DNA of 64,000 bases, taken from the NCBI GenBank assembly GCA_030141605.1, contig JAQGDQ010000367.1, forward strand, positions 126,001 through 190,000. Direction: 5' to 3'. Positions 12,288 to 24,194 of this stretch are shown in pieces (the stretch's first letter is position 1; every line of letters starts with the position of its first letter). A program made the position numbers and the translations under genes. This DNA is from Tubiluchus corallicola (lineage: Eukaryota > Priapulida > Priapulimorpha > Priapulimorphida > Tubiluchidae). The notes under the pieces are model-generated. The model was not told the origin of the DNA. It saw only the letters and a program-made list of their open reading frames with translations, and did no database searches.

Positions 12288-12800
12288 TTACTAGGGCGCT
12301 GAAGTTGACATAAAAATATTGGCCTTGGCTTCATATTCTAAGGTTACAAATGTCTTCGAAACTCCGAATCTCACCACAGAAACTAAACTACATATTTTAT
12401 CATCACTTGTAGAACCTGTATTCTTATATAAATCTGAATTGTGGACTGTCAAAGTTGTCCAGAAGAGTAAAATCAATGCCTTCCAAAGACGTCCGTACAG
12501 AAAGATGTTGGGCATGAAATGGCCAAAGTCAATCTCAAATCAAGATCTATATGATTTAACGAAGAAGAAATGTAGTGAGGTTATACAGAAACATCGACTT
12601 TTGATGGATTTGATGTCATCAGATTACCAAAAGTCACTAATACCTGGGGAAGAAGCCAAGAGGGGACAGATGATCACGTATTTGAATGTTCTAAAGAAAG
12701 ATTTATTAAAAACTCCACTTGACTTAAACAACGTAGATACTTGGCATGTGGCCGCGTGGCAACAGACTGGAGAGTTTGGCATCAAATCATGAATGGTGCT
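12288..12800 (+). mobile_element. Non-LTR retrotransposon fragment, carboxyl end of reverse transcriptase ORF
   Basis: The frame 12319-12792, extendable upstream as EVDIKI, matches the region after the RT catalytic core in LINE ORF2: LASYSKV...FETP, then ELWT, NAFQRRPYRKMLG, and WPKSISNQDLYDL. The same succession occurs at 19500-20067, so both are copies of one family. It is 5'-truncated, lacks the YADD core, and is therefore dead. This text comes from a transposon, not a host gene. Confidence 0.8.
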
Positions 12801-14977
12801 GTGTTACACAACGAATACACCTGAGATGATGATATTACTTGAGATTTGATTTTACAAGTGCCTGTTCTCACAGGGTCTTCACGCATCATTACAAGTATTC
12901 ACATAGTGAACTTGAACTTTGTAATCTGCAAGCTGGTGGTTTAATTACAAGTAATAGAGATCATTTCAGTGGCAATCAGGAAGGAAGGGGTGGAAAGAGG
13001 CGTACATGGAAGTCAGCCACGTATTGTGTGTGTGTTTCTGGCGCGGTGTGTTACTGGTGCAATAATACTTAAATCATGCTTTGTGAGTTAATAACAGATA
13101 TTGAGTGACTGCTTCACGGCTTCGTTACAATTAAAGATAACGCGCTTATCACCCTGTCTTAAGATTTAATTACCATGCCAAATTACTTATTATACGCAAC
13201 CACTTTACAGATTATATATACAAGTAATTCGTTTTGAATGTTTGAGTTACATTCGTAATATGTTCGAACACGTAGTTCACATGCCTGTAATTGCAATAAA
13301 ATAGTTCGGAATGCGAAGCACTAGTTACCTGCTTAGTGATTTATTTTTTCGCTGGTGACGTCACGTTTTCAAAAACTGATAAAACTTGTTAACTGATTAC
13401 ATGAACACCATTATTACTCATTACAAGAATGAAAACAGCATCACGGCGAAACAAACTCTTTACAGAGTTACTTAGCAAGCAAGTAACCAAAAAAATACAA
13501 GAAAGTCTGCAACAAAACCAAAACAATAACACATGCACATAATTATTAGTCATACATAGGATATCGATAATTAAACACTTGGTTATAAAAAAAATAAACC
13601 ACTGTAATGAAAACGAATGGTTCTTCCATTGGCTAATCTGTAATCTGCTAAAATAGTGTTCTGCGTTCAGAAGTGCTACGTGGCAACATACCGAAACCCA
13701 GAGATCTGCTCTCGTCCAAGGCCTCTTCAAAAGTCAACCACATTTCTGCACTCTTTTCCTCTTGTTTCTTGTTCTTACAGCTCAAGTGGTGGACTAGTTT
13801 GGAGTCGTCTGTGGATTACTTTTGAAGGGCTTTCAAGCTCGGTGTTTCACTTAACTTCGTCTTATTTAAAATGCTAAAACGTCATGGTGCATAGTGCGTT
13901 GAAATGTACAAAAACGGAAAACAACAACAGAAATAATTGAAGAAATAAAAATAACTTTTATTTTTGGTCACGACTTTAAGCACATAAAAACACGATTACA
14001 TATTTACAATTTAAAATACAAAATGAAGATACATTTTAAAAATTGCATAACAATTACATGCACGACGTATGCTGCATTTACTGTTCTTGATTTGCAATAA
14101 GTCGTCTCAAGCATTAGGCCTGATAAGTTTTGTCTCTGTTATGCTACATATTTTTATACATTATTATTACAAGTAACTAACATCATTATATAGTAAATTA
14201 TTTAATTTATTACATAAAAGTACTTTATATATAAAAGGACTACATCAAAGGACTATATAAAAGTAATTCAAGGTGAACAGAAAAATTTGTGGAGAATATT
14301 AGGCAAATGCATAATTATAGAAACGATTAAATTCTGCAAGTCTGCAAAATATTTAAATTCTCTTAGTCTTATAGGCCCTTATTTAAGGCATTGTATTTGA
14401 GACATCGATTTATTTAATATACCAGCGCCATCTAACGGTCAATTTTTAGTGTTCAATCAGCGAACAGTAACTACATAGCTTTTCGTTATTTTAAAATATG
14501 ATTACAAAAAATTGAATACACATAGCTATATGCTTTAAGCCTTATTATCCATTGAACGCTTTTACATAGCGTACAATTGTGATTATACCTATGCACGCAT
14601 AAGCTATGTAATCTAATAATTTCAATGATTAACTAAATTTTCATTTTAACAGATTCATATTTAAAACTTACAAAAACACATCTGATGACCAAGAGCTATT
14701 TTTCTTATCCTCAGTTATTTTTCCAAGTGTTTTTGTGATGGACAGAGCAATACTTGATATGTCAAAACTTAGAAAGATTTTGTTGTTTATATACACAAGT
14801 TTGACCAACTCTCTTTTTTGTTATTTATGAGAAAGTATACGTAGCTACAATTACGTTATAAGAGACACATTTTATTGTGAAATCGGGGTTTTTTGCAGCA
14901 ATATAATTAGTTATTATAGATTTTATAGCTCATATTTAATTCACATGGCTCACTGGAAATAGTCGCACAAAGTTTTG
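12801..14977. other. Intergenic, nothing coding recognised
   Basis: This is AT-rich sequence between the LINE fragment and the stop of GPCR 2. A minus-strand AATAAA (about 13958) could end the GPCR 2 transcript with a roughly 1-kb 3' UTR. A CTCF-like motif lies at 14421-14439. Confidence 0.5.
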
Positions 14978-16099
14978 CTAAATTACATTAAATTCTAAAT
15001 CATTATTAGTGGACTGATATTCAGAGTTGCTGATACCAGTCACAACAGTATCCGGTTCCTGGACGTTTTCCTCCTTATCCAAGTCCAGAGATGAATAATT
15101 CTTGCGCTTTAGCTTGACAAACCAAGCGTTCAACATTTCCCAGAAAGATTTTCTAAATGCGGGGTTGTAAAACGTGTACACTACAACATTCATCCAGGTA
15201 TTGCAGAAAATCAGAAGATAAGCCAAATTTAGCGCAATACCAGTTCTGAGATCCTGCACGGGGGTGGTCTTTCCCAGGTATGCCGTGCGCACCATCTGTA
15301 TGGCAAACATGGGTAGGTAGGCAAAGGCAAACAATACCAAAATCGTCATCATCATTCGCACTGCTGGTTTAGCCTTAGTAAAATAATCCGACGATGATGT
15401 AGATAATCTGTAGATGATCCTTCCGTACAAAAACGACATCACTACAAGCGGCAGTACATAGATACCAGCAAATATTGCTATGCTGAAATACAGCGCATGT
15501 TCATTGTTCTGGGCAACTGAGCAGTAAAATATATATTCATTACTGTAACTGTATAGCTTGTAAGCTGGTGATGCAATATCTAAATTTGTCTCATTTGTAA
15601 TTCCACTCGAAGACGGTAATTCAATGCCAAACATTGCATCCATAATATAAGGCACGACAAGGTAAAGTGCAGCAACTAACCATATTAGGCTAAGACTTAT
15701 TACCAGGTATTTCCGACTAAATTCGCTTTTTGAAGGTTGCATGACGCGTCTGTATCTGTCGGCTGCTATAGCAATCATAGTAAAAATACCACTGATAAAA
15801 TTGAAACCAGCTATAAACCATATATTTGTCCATTTGCAAACAGATTTATCGTTCTCATATTGTTCTGGAGTGAAAAACAACATTCTAGCGTACACCGCAG
15901 CACAGGCCGACATTAAAATGTCCGCTACTGATAACGAGAAAATGTACATGTTTGTAGACGTTTTCATTTTACTGTCCCACAAGAATGTCACAATCACTGC
16001 AAAGTTACTAAATAATATCAGAAAGAATTGGAAGATGAAGGCCACGACGAATAACTCCCACCATCCACTAGGAAAGAAATAAACAAAAAGTTCTGCCAT
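14978..16099 (-). CDS. Rhodopsin-family (class A) GPCR, subfamily member 2, intronless
   Basis: A 373-residue seven-transmembrane receptor in one exon. The start is the ATG of MAELFVYFFP; the in-frame codons further upstream are non-ATG. Landmarks: Asn32 (1.50), Asp60 (2.50, retained here), Cys88 (3.25) and an ECL2 FYCSV cysteine, DRY at 114-116, ECL2 sequon NET, TM6 FAYLP (Trp 6.48 replaced by Tyr), and TM7 N-V-V-V-Y in place of NPxxY. The tail has a basic stretch after TM7 and an acidic, Ser/Thr-rich end. It is closest to the receptor at 20481-21734, with a 111-bp stretch identical but for one base. The ligand is unknown. Two CREs lie about 0.65 kb upstream. Confidence 0.94.
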   Translation of the reverse strand: MAELFVYFFPSGWWELFVVAFIFQFFLILFSNFAVIVTFLWDSKMKTSTNMYIFSLSVADILMSACAAVYARMLFFTPEQYENDKSVCKWTNIWFIAGFNFISGIFTMIAIAADRYRRVMQPSKSEFSRKYLVISLSLIWLVAALYLVVPYIMDAMFGIELPSSSGITNETNLDIASPAYKLYSYSNEYIFYCSVAQNNEHALYFSIAIFAGIYVLPLVVMSFLYGRIIYRLSTSSSDYFTKAKPAVRMMMTILVLFAFAYLPMFAIQMVRTAYLGKTTPVQDLRTGIALNLAYLLIFCNTWMNVVVYTFYNPAFRKSFWEMLNAWFVKLKRKNYSSLDLDKEENVQEPDTVVTGISNSEYQSTNNDLEFNVI

Positions 16100-16755
16100 T
16101 TTGTTCACCAAAGTAATAATTAATCACGATTCATATCAGAATGTCCGGCAAACTACTGTACAATCCTCAGGCACAAGTTCAGATGAGACGCAAATTGATC
16201 GTTTTAAGGTATCACAACGCCTTACGTAGTACCAAAAGTTTCTCAAAGCATGTAACCTATTGTTAGAACTGATTGTCATAAATTTTCGCCTGCAGTACCT
16301 GCAAGGCATACAGTTTACTCACGAACTAGCAAAGAATGAAATCCGGGTCAGACAGGTTCCGGTTCAACGTAGAATCGTTCTCTTGCAGTGTGATTTCACA
16401 CGTAAATATGAACAGCACGCACAACCGTCTAAATATTATCTAATGAGCTAATTAGTTGTTCCGGTTGTTAAGCAACGAAGATAATTTTATTTTAACAAAT
16501 GTTATGGTACGAACAGTTCCTGTTGAAATTCACTCGTTCTTTAAAATATTTTGTTTTTCCTGGTTGGACTTTCGACTATTAATTAAAGACTAAATAACTT
16601 TTATATAAGAAAACAATAAAAGGAGGATCCTTGTTAGTGAAACGGAAATGGTACATTAAAGCTTTTGGTAAATGTATTTCCTTCGACCTGGTGGTGCTGT
16701 CTCATAAAGTCACAACATCCCTCAAAATTTCTCACGCTTAGAGTTATATACTATA

Positions 16756-16800
16756 TGACGTCATCGTCTCTCACGCCTACATTGTTGCACTATGACGTCA
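16756..16800. promoter_or_regulatory. Twin CRE palindromes, 37 bp apart, upstream of GPCR 2
   Basis: TGACGTCA occurs at 16756-16763 and again at 16793-16800. Each sits in a similar TATGACGTCATC-(N)-TCTC context, so the pair looks like an imperfect direct repeat. They lie about 0.65 kb before the GPCR 2 ATG. Regulatory function is inferred. Confidence 0.4.
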
Positions 16801-17219
16801 TCACCTCTCAAAATAACTGGTAAATAATCAACAATTAATGGTGATCACATTCTCACGACAAATTACAAACTGCATGAACCAAAGCACCAGGTCTAAACGA
16901 ACTAAAGTCCAATAAGCCTTTTACAAAGATCGAAATTCATGTATACGTGATAAGAACTCAGAATTGGTTTTAGTTTCAGTGTGTGCTCTTCTGTAGCATT
17001 CTGACCCTTACTATGCTCCATACTGAAAACAACCAGTCATTTAATTTCGTACTGAAATGGGTTCAGTCTCAATCAATATATTGACACTTAAATTAGATCA
17101 GTTCTAATTCTGCTTTGCTTTAGTGTAAAGTTATTGTCGAGATAAATGACTTACTGCCTTGAAGATGCTAATCTGATGATTATGATGCAATCTATTATGA
17201 CGGTTACCTGTGTCTCATT

Positions 17220-17440
17220 CATCATCATCATCCAATGAATCACACGTCCCGGGACATGATTCTGCTCACCTCCCTATACCAGGACTCCCAGCTCGCCGCA
17301 ATGCCCCAAGTACATTTATTCCTAAGGATCAATGCTGAAGTGTTTAAATCTTTCTGTGCAAAATCTAAATATGTTAACATTTGTCCTCCTGTAGGTTTTT
17401 TAGCTGGTTCTATGGCTTATTGAAGAGCTATCTTCACTGT
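17220..17440 (-). mobile_element. 5'-truncated LINE 3' end, inverted relative to 19897-20115
   Basis: The reverse complement matches 19897-20115 almost base for base, from CAGTGAAGATAGC through GGAGTCCTGGTATAGGG, and ends in a short (GAT)n-like tail (ATGATGATGATG). Such tails and 5' truncation are typical of RTE-type non-LTR elements. High identity suggests recent activity or conversion. Confidence 0.8.
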
Positions 17441-18149
17441 TATTGTTATGTGTCCCATTGTTATTGTTTTAGTATCATTAAGCATTACCGTAATTATATT
17501 TAATTGATAATAAAGGTAATGTGCCCAGATATTGGCGTTACCAAAGGATCAAAGCGCCTCCAGGAATGTTGCTGATGAATAAACTAATAAATGACTCAGT
17601 GCACGACAGTAAGATAAAGTACCCACCAGTCAGAGAATTACCAATGCGTGGACCATCCAGGATAAAAGACGCCCTAAACTCATCAATCAAACAATCGCAG
17701 TTAAGGAAGTGGGACTACTAGATAACTAAACTTATTAATTATCTAGATATTTGTGAGTGAAAACTATTAATAAAAAATGTATGTACCAATAAGATTAATA
17801 TATTGATCACTTCATATAATCAGGCCGAATGTTTGAAAAAAAATTGCCAATTAATATGAATGTACAAAAATAAAGTAGTACCAACATGTACGGAAAATGC
17901 TACAACAAACGTACACAAAAGGTAGGTTTTCATGGTGTACAAAACGTGTATGTAAAAATGGCAGAACTTTTGTATAATAATAAGAATGAAACACACCAGA
18001 CTCTTTTTGTCACTGCTTTTTAACTGTGCAGTTTAGTAAGGAACAATGATAAACATTTCTCCTTTTGGTGACAACAATGTAATTTTAAGTTAATTGTATA
18101 AGATGGTACATGTATTAGGTGCACTAGCAAGAAAACGGATTCTTAGTAA
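17441..18149. other. Intergenic, no gene recognised
   Basis: AT-rich; a small open frame at 17521-17721 has no ATG-supported or family-like character. Nothing else seen. Confidence 0.5.
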
Positions 18150-18800
18150 AAAGTAAGAAAAAGTAAGTTTCAAAAAAATCACCTAAAAAATTATATTACT
18201 TTACAGCAATTTTAAGCGCATATCGTACTTGCATTGAAAGGATTTTTGTTTGTTTTCGTTTCAAATCTCCCGCAATGCTGTTCCGACGGCGCCGCTACAT
18301 GACGTCATAAACGCACAACGTAAATCAGAGGAAGAAAAAGGAAATGTTAAACTATGTCCCAAAAAACTTCCGTACAACGTTGTATTACTTAACATTTCGC
18401 TTACCTGCTGGAAAGACCTAAATAAGTAGAAAAAAAACATTAATTATTTAAAATGTTTGCACCAAATGGTAAAATGTCGTTGACTCACCTCCAGGGTGCA
18501 CCACTCACTAAGCAAAAACGTATTTTTAATTTTATCGAGAAGATTTTACTTAGTGACGTGTGCGCTACGAATGCTCTGATTATTTTTTCAAACTTTACTC
18601 AGTGTTATATAAACTTGCTTCAAATGAATTATCATCAAAATAGCTGCGTAACAGGGGGGGGGTATATTTACATGTTTTATACAACGTTACTGCTGACGCA
18701 AGCCCTGTATGTAGAAAAGCATGTGCAAGTGGTATAAAATTTCAAGACGAATTTTTAAGCTTTAGGTAAGTGGAGGGTTTTCTTGTGTTTCAATGCTAAC
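18150..18800 (+). repeat. Dispersed repeat family A, copy 2
   Basis: Collinear with 9838-10462, including CATGACGTCATAAACGCACA, AAATCAGAGGAAGAAAAA and GGTATAAAATTTCAAG. A 10-base G run interrupts it near 18653. Non-coding. Confidence 0.8.
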
Positions 18801-19299
18801 TGCACAAATAGAATATGCACATATTGTTTAATAATGTAGGCAGGTGAGACTGATAAAGTACAAAATATATTGCAGTGCAAAAACACTTCATCAAATAAAA
18901 CGAAAAATATTATTAAAATAAGAAATTGCTTTAAAACTGTTTTAAATGATTATTTTACCTTCAAGCAAAATCAATGTACAGATTAAAAGCAAAAAATAAT
19001 TTATATTAAATTAGTGAATAAACTAACATAATCTTGTGAAGTCTGAACTTGGAAATATTTTACAAAGTTTGCTAAAAGCTCAAACTCTAATTGCATGAAA
19101 ACTTCATACATTTAGAAATATACCTGCGATAACATAATATTAGCATAAGCTTTCGCTGTAAAAATATCTAGTTTCCACTCAATGTATCTAAGTTTTTAAA
19201 AACACTGTGTTATATTGGTAAATGTGCTACTTGGCCTACAATATTCTAAAAAAGTGACAAACTGTATTAAATATAATAACTGTATTATTATAATTGTAT

Positions 19300-20115
19300 T
19301 TGAAGTAAGACAAGAACACAGTTACAGCTCTCTACAAAGTAAGTCAACTACTATATCTATGCAGTATGCTGATGATGTGGCATGGATTACAAGAAACAAA
19401 GAAGAAGTAGATGAAATAAGAAACTCAATAGAGGAGAAACTGAACAGAATGGATCTCGTTGTAAACAAAAAAAAACTGAAGAGTTTCACATAACACGCCA
19501 TGGTGATGAATCATGACAAAGATGCAAGTATCTCGGTAGTCTGTTGGCAACAGAAAACGACATATCAAGACGGAAGATAATGGCATTATCAGCTTACTCA
19601 AAACTCACAAAAGTTTTTGAGAATAGGAAGATTTTTTGGAAACAAAAATTAGAATATTCTCAGCCTTAGTTGAAACTGTATTTCTGTATAACTCTGAGCT
19701 CTGGACATTAAAAGCAAATCATAAAGTTGAAATCGATGCGTTTCAAAGGCGAAATTACAGACACATTTTGGGTATTAGATGGCCAAAGTAAATTTCAAAC
19801 AAAGATCTATATGAAAAAATAAAAGCAGCACCTTCGACAAGAAAAATAAAAAGACGCCGTTTAAGATGGATTGGGCATATGCTTAGACTACCTGATGATA
19901 TTCCAGTGAAGATAGCTCTTCAACAAGCAAAAGAACCAGCTAAAAAACCTGCAGGAGGACAAATGTTAACATATTTAGATTTTGCACAGAAAGATTTAAA
20001 CACTTCAGCATTGATCCTTAGAAATAAATGTACTTGGGGCATTGGCGAGCAGGGAGTCCTGGTATAGGGAGGTGAGCAGAATCATGTCACTGGACGTATG
20101 ATTCATTTGATGATG
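19300..20115 (+). mobile_element. Non-LTR retrotransposon fragment with RT YADD motif, frameshifted
   Basis: The catalytic YADD box is at 19365-19376 (MQYADDVAW), followed by an NRMDLVVN.KK segment, then after frame breaks CKYLGSLL, DISRRKIMALSAYSKLTKVFEN, ELWTL, DAFQRR.YRHILGIRWPK, and finally GHMLRLPDDIPVKIAL in the frame 19879-20067. This order is that of a LINE ORF2 carboxyl half. Several frameshifts and in-frame stops make it a pseudo-element. It lies immediately 3' of GPCR 3. Confidence 0.82.
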
Positions 20116-20339
20116 AAAAACATGATAAACATCTTTACGAAAGACTGACTACAAGTGACAAAATTTCGAGCTCCTATCAACCTACTTAAATGCAAAATAA
20201 TGATACCAACAGGCAACACTTCAGAAATTCAAAATATTAAAATTTCAAAACATAAAAACATCCAGGGCGTCAAAATTACATAGCTAAGTATTATTTACAC
20301 TGGGGTACGATTCATTAAATACCTTTTGATTACAAGTGA

Positions 20340-20345
20340 TTTATT
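20340..20345 (-). promoter_or_regulatory. Polyadenylation signal of GPCR 3
   Basis: AATAAA on the minus strand, about 140 nt past the GPCR 3 stop codon. Assigned by position. Confidence 0.45.
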
Positions 20346-20480
20346 AAAAACTGTAGAAGGTCATTAATGCTTTTTTAGATCCTTCAACATTAAAAATATA
20401 CAAGAAAGCCTCCATCTTTCTGGGATTTACAATTTGCTTCGTGATAAGCACCTCTTTTTCATATTGCCAGTTTTTTTTGT

Positions 20481-21734
20481 TCAATGTTGTTTTGGAAAGA
20501 CATCATCTTCTACAATGTTCACAACAGCACCAGGCACCACGTGACTGCCATTGTCAAACGGTTGTAATTTTATGCTGTTTTGAGTTTTGGACATCCCATC
20601 CAACGATGAGGACGAACCACGACTTGTACGAGTGGCTTGTCCAACACTCGTCTTCGTGGTATTCTGACTTTCAAACTTGCTAGAGGTTGTGGTTGAATAC
20701 CTTCTAATGCCGGCACGTGCTGGTCCAGAACATTTCCACATCAGCTTCTTGAAAGACTTTCTAAACGTTTCATTATAGAACGAATAAACTACAACATTTG
20801 CCCAAGTGTTACAGAATATGAGCACGTAGGCCATGTTCAGAGCGATTCCATACCGCATGTCCTGTTCCGGCGTTGTTTTGCCCAGATTTTTTGTTCTCAA
20901 CATTTGTACAATGTACATTGGAAGATAAGCTATAGCAAACATGATCAAAATGGTGACCATCATGCGCACAGCTCTTTTCTTCCTTTCTACGCTTTCCTTT
21001 GGCAGCACCATTACAGCTTCAGAAGAGGAGGACCACAGATCGTAAATTATCTTTCCATATAAACCAGACATGATAAGCAACGGCAGAACATAACCGCAGA
21101 AAAGTATTACGATGGTAAATGTTAAAGCGGACTCGTTATCTGCACTTACTGAACAGTAAAATATGAACTCGTTGCTGTAATTGTATGGCTTGTGCACTAA
21201 ACGAATAATTTCTGCATCAGTTTCATTCGTAATGTCAGCAAGTAAAGGAAGATCAATACCAGCTATTTCTTCAATGATATAAGGTGAAACCAAATAACAA
21301 AACGCAACAATCCATATGATGCACAGAGCAACAGCTGTGTACCTATTGCCAAATTTTGGTTTTGACCAATGAACGATGGCTCTGTATCTGTCAGCCGCTA
21401 TTGCAATCATGGTAAATATTCCACTCAGAAAATTAAAGCCAGCTATAAACCAGACATTTGCCCATTTGCAGACGGATTTATCGTTCTCATATTGTTCTGG
21501 AGTGAAAAACAACATTCTAGCGTACACCGCAGCACAGGCCGACATTAAAATGTCCGCTACTGATAAGGAGAAAATGTACATGTTTTTCGGTGTCTTCATT
21601 TCACGATCCCACAAAAAAGTTACAATCACGGCTAAATTGCTGAACAATATCAAAATGAACTGCACAATAAACAAAATAACAAACAGCTCCCACCAACCAC
21701 CGCGGGGAAAGAAGTATACGAAAAGTTCAGCCAT
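20481..21734 (-). CDS. Rhodopsin-family (class A) GPCR, subfamily member 3, intronless, long tail
   Basis: A 417-residue receptor; the start is the ATG of MAELFVYFFPRGGWW. Asp 2.50 is present in SLSVADILM, DRY follows TM3, ECL2 carries NET and NYS sequons and FYCSV, TM6 has IAYLPMY (Tyr at 6.48), and TM7 has NVVVYSFYN instead of NPxxY. ICL3 is slightly longer than in the paralogues and basic (VERKKR). The tail of about 90 residues has a juxtamembrane cysteine (possible palmitoylation) and Ser/Thr clusters suited to arrestin or kinase regulation. It lies on the same strand as GPCR 2, 4.4 kb away, with a LINE fragment between. The ligand is unknown. Confidence 0.94.
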   Translation of the reverse strand: MAELFVYFFPRGGWWELFVILFIVQFILILFSNLAVIVTFLWDREMKTPKNMYIFSLSVADILMSACAAVYARMLFFTPEQYENDKSVCKWANVWFIAGFNFLSGIFTMIAIAADRYRAIVHWSKPKFGNRYTAVALCIIWIVAFCYLVSPYIIEEIAGIDLPLLADITNETDAEIIRLVHKPYNYSNEFIFYCSVSADNESALTFTIVILFCGYVLPLLIMSGLYGKIIYDLWSSSSEAVMVLPKESVERKKRAVRMMVTILIMFAIAYLPMYIVQMLRTKNLGKTTPEQDMRYGIALNMAYVLIFCNTWANVVVYSFYNETFRKSFKKLMWKCSGPARAGIRRYSTTTSSKFESQNTTKTSVGQATRTSRGSSSSLDGMSKTQNSIKLQPFDNGSHVVPGAVVNIVEDDVFPKQH

Positions 21735-22562
21735 TTTCACTTCATATAAGTTGTTTATGTTCCTCAGTCTATTTTCTATAATTAAAATGTTTGTTCTTAT
21801 ACACCACGTATCGTATCATTTTTACTGCTAGCATTCTGCCATACTTTCGAAACAGTTTTAACAGCACATGCATTTGACGGAAACAAGTTTTCAGGAAGTT
21901 AACTATGTCCTGACGCGAAACTTGAAAGTTTAGGTTCTAGCTACTCATGCATGTAAAGACGTTGTGCCATCAGATCCGGTACAGTCAGTAACAGCAGTTG
22001 CTGTTTCGAGCTGCGGGTGACGATGGCATATGAGTTTTGTCAGTTAAACCGCGTTAAAAAACACAGCCTTGCGATAGTAGCTTGTAAACAAATCAGATTT
22101 TATGTCCCAGGATATAACAGTTTGAGTAAACCAAACTATATCCTGCTTCGTGCATAACGAAAAAAAAACACTGACCACGATCCGCACTCTCTACTTTTGG
22201 TACATTTGGATATAATTCTTAATATTTCACGAGTGCAAGAAACCAAAAATTATATTTAGTTTTAAAAGGTTATTTGTATACTCAGCAAATTTTGAAGAAG
22301 TGTTCACGCGACATAATCAGGATGACCCAGAAAACAGGTAAAATTGGAGTATACAAGAATACCGGTAGCTTTGGTGTGAAAACAGATTAGAGAATATGCA
22401 TACGTTAATGCTGTTGACGCGAGTGAAATTTAAAAGGGCAAGATTTATCAATATGACAGAAGTGTCTGCAGATGGCAGCACTATGCAAAAAAGTTAAAGC
22501 AAGAATGATGAAAACATGATAATATGAATTTAATATAATTGAAGCAAATTCCTTCTCATTAC

Positions 22563-22600
<38 letters not shown>

Positions 22601-24190
22601 TACATTTGAAAAAGCAATATTTTTTTTACTTCTCGTTGTGTGGAGTTATTGTCTGAGATGACTCGTCAGCTCTTAAATAAAAGACCAAGCCTTCTATGAA
22701 GTTAGGCTAATTTTAATGTTCGGGAAAAATGATAGACGGATTTAGTAATAAAAGAGTGATACGCGCCTCGTGTAATCGGTAAAATCAAAGTCGCGATCAT
22801 TTCACGCTTGAACGTTCCCATTTTGAACGCCAATTCTTCACCAATGACGTCGTTCATCGACTGAAGGAAATCAACGCATTATTAATTTTTAAAGCATAAT
22901 AAGTTTTCACAAAAAATTAGCTAATTTTATGATATTCTTGCATGAACATCAGGTAAGCTACCAAAGGTTTTGAATTAGTTTATGCAGCGTGCGCTTACGA
23001 AAAGCCACGAACCACGGTGACGTCATAATTTTCAAGAGAATGGCGGCTACCACAGCTCCTGAAAATTTCTGTGCAACAATAGTATACATTAACTCATGAT
23101 TTGTAGACAGTTTTTGCAAATTTCTTTGTTATATTTTGTTAAATTTAAGTGACAATAGACAAATAAAGCGAATGTGCTAAGTGACCTGACCTTTCCTTTA
23201 ATGGATAACGTGAGAAATAGCAGAAAAAAACAGCGAACAGCCATGTTAAGAAAATTTCCCTTCTTTGACTTTCAAATTTATTTAAAGGGATCATCGTCAT
23301 GATGGACGGTATCAATGGCAAAGGCAGTAACAGCGCAGTGTACAAATTGAAAAAGTGGCACACGTAAATTAAAGGTTGGTATTACAAACTTAAATTAGTC
23401 TTAGGGTTGCACACGTATTTCCTATTTTTCTTCTGCTTCGATTTGTCCTTTTTTTCCTGTACTATATTCGCCGTGCCACAATTACATGTACCTACATTCA
23501 AATCCTGTACAAATTATCTTTAATTAGTGTACAACTACGCATTGGCTAGACACCCCTTCACTGTATTCCACAACATACCAGTTCACACCGGCTCATAGTT
23601 ATTAGAGAGCACCTAAAGGCTTCTTGATTTCTGCGATTTCTTCTAGAAAAGGTACAGAAATCATTTGCAGTTTTCAAGTGATGCATATTAGATCAGATTG
23701 ATATATTAATGCATTCAGTTATTCAACATTAAATTTACTTGTAGTTTTTCACATTGCACAGTAGTTTACTTCTTACTCACATTCCGTGCAAGTCCGAATT
23801 CTAAATCAGGGACTATCAGTTGTTTCTGATACATCATTAGCCTTCACGCTACGGCTTGCTTCAGACCCATGAACATGAGTGAATCGTACGCAGTGAATCT
23901 TACTATTTATAGCTGGAGCTATGATAAATATTTAAAAGTGCTAGACATTCGGGAAGTACAGAGCTATAGCAATTTAAAAAACAGACTAAACAATTTTGTT
24001 TAGCATAGCACAGTACCAGAATTCAACACCATCTCACATGTAGTTAACATTAACAGTTTTATTAATAATAGCCATTTAATTTGCTGCTTCATCTTTGCTT
24101 TTTCCATTTAGGTTTTAGAAATAGTTTTTGCGTTTAATAATAATTATTATTATTATTTCTAATCAGATTGATGATTACCACTTTTGTATT
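21735..24190. other. 5' flank of GPCR 3 and intergenic, no gene recognised
   Basis: Holds a (TA)n tract (22567-22595), a CTCF-like motif at 22468-22482 and a TGACGTCA near 23019. Short open frames such as 23145-23363 lack family features. Confidence 0.5.
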
Positions 24191-24194
24191 TAAA

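Noticed and set aside
15741-16082. Plus-strand frame opposite GPCR 2 (and 21376-21831 opposite GPCR 3)
   Set aside because: Antisense shadows; their similarity simply mirrors the receptor similarity.
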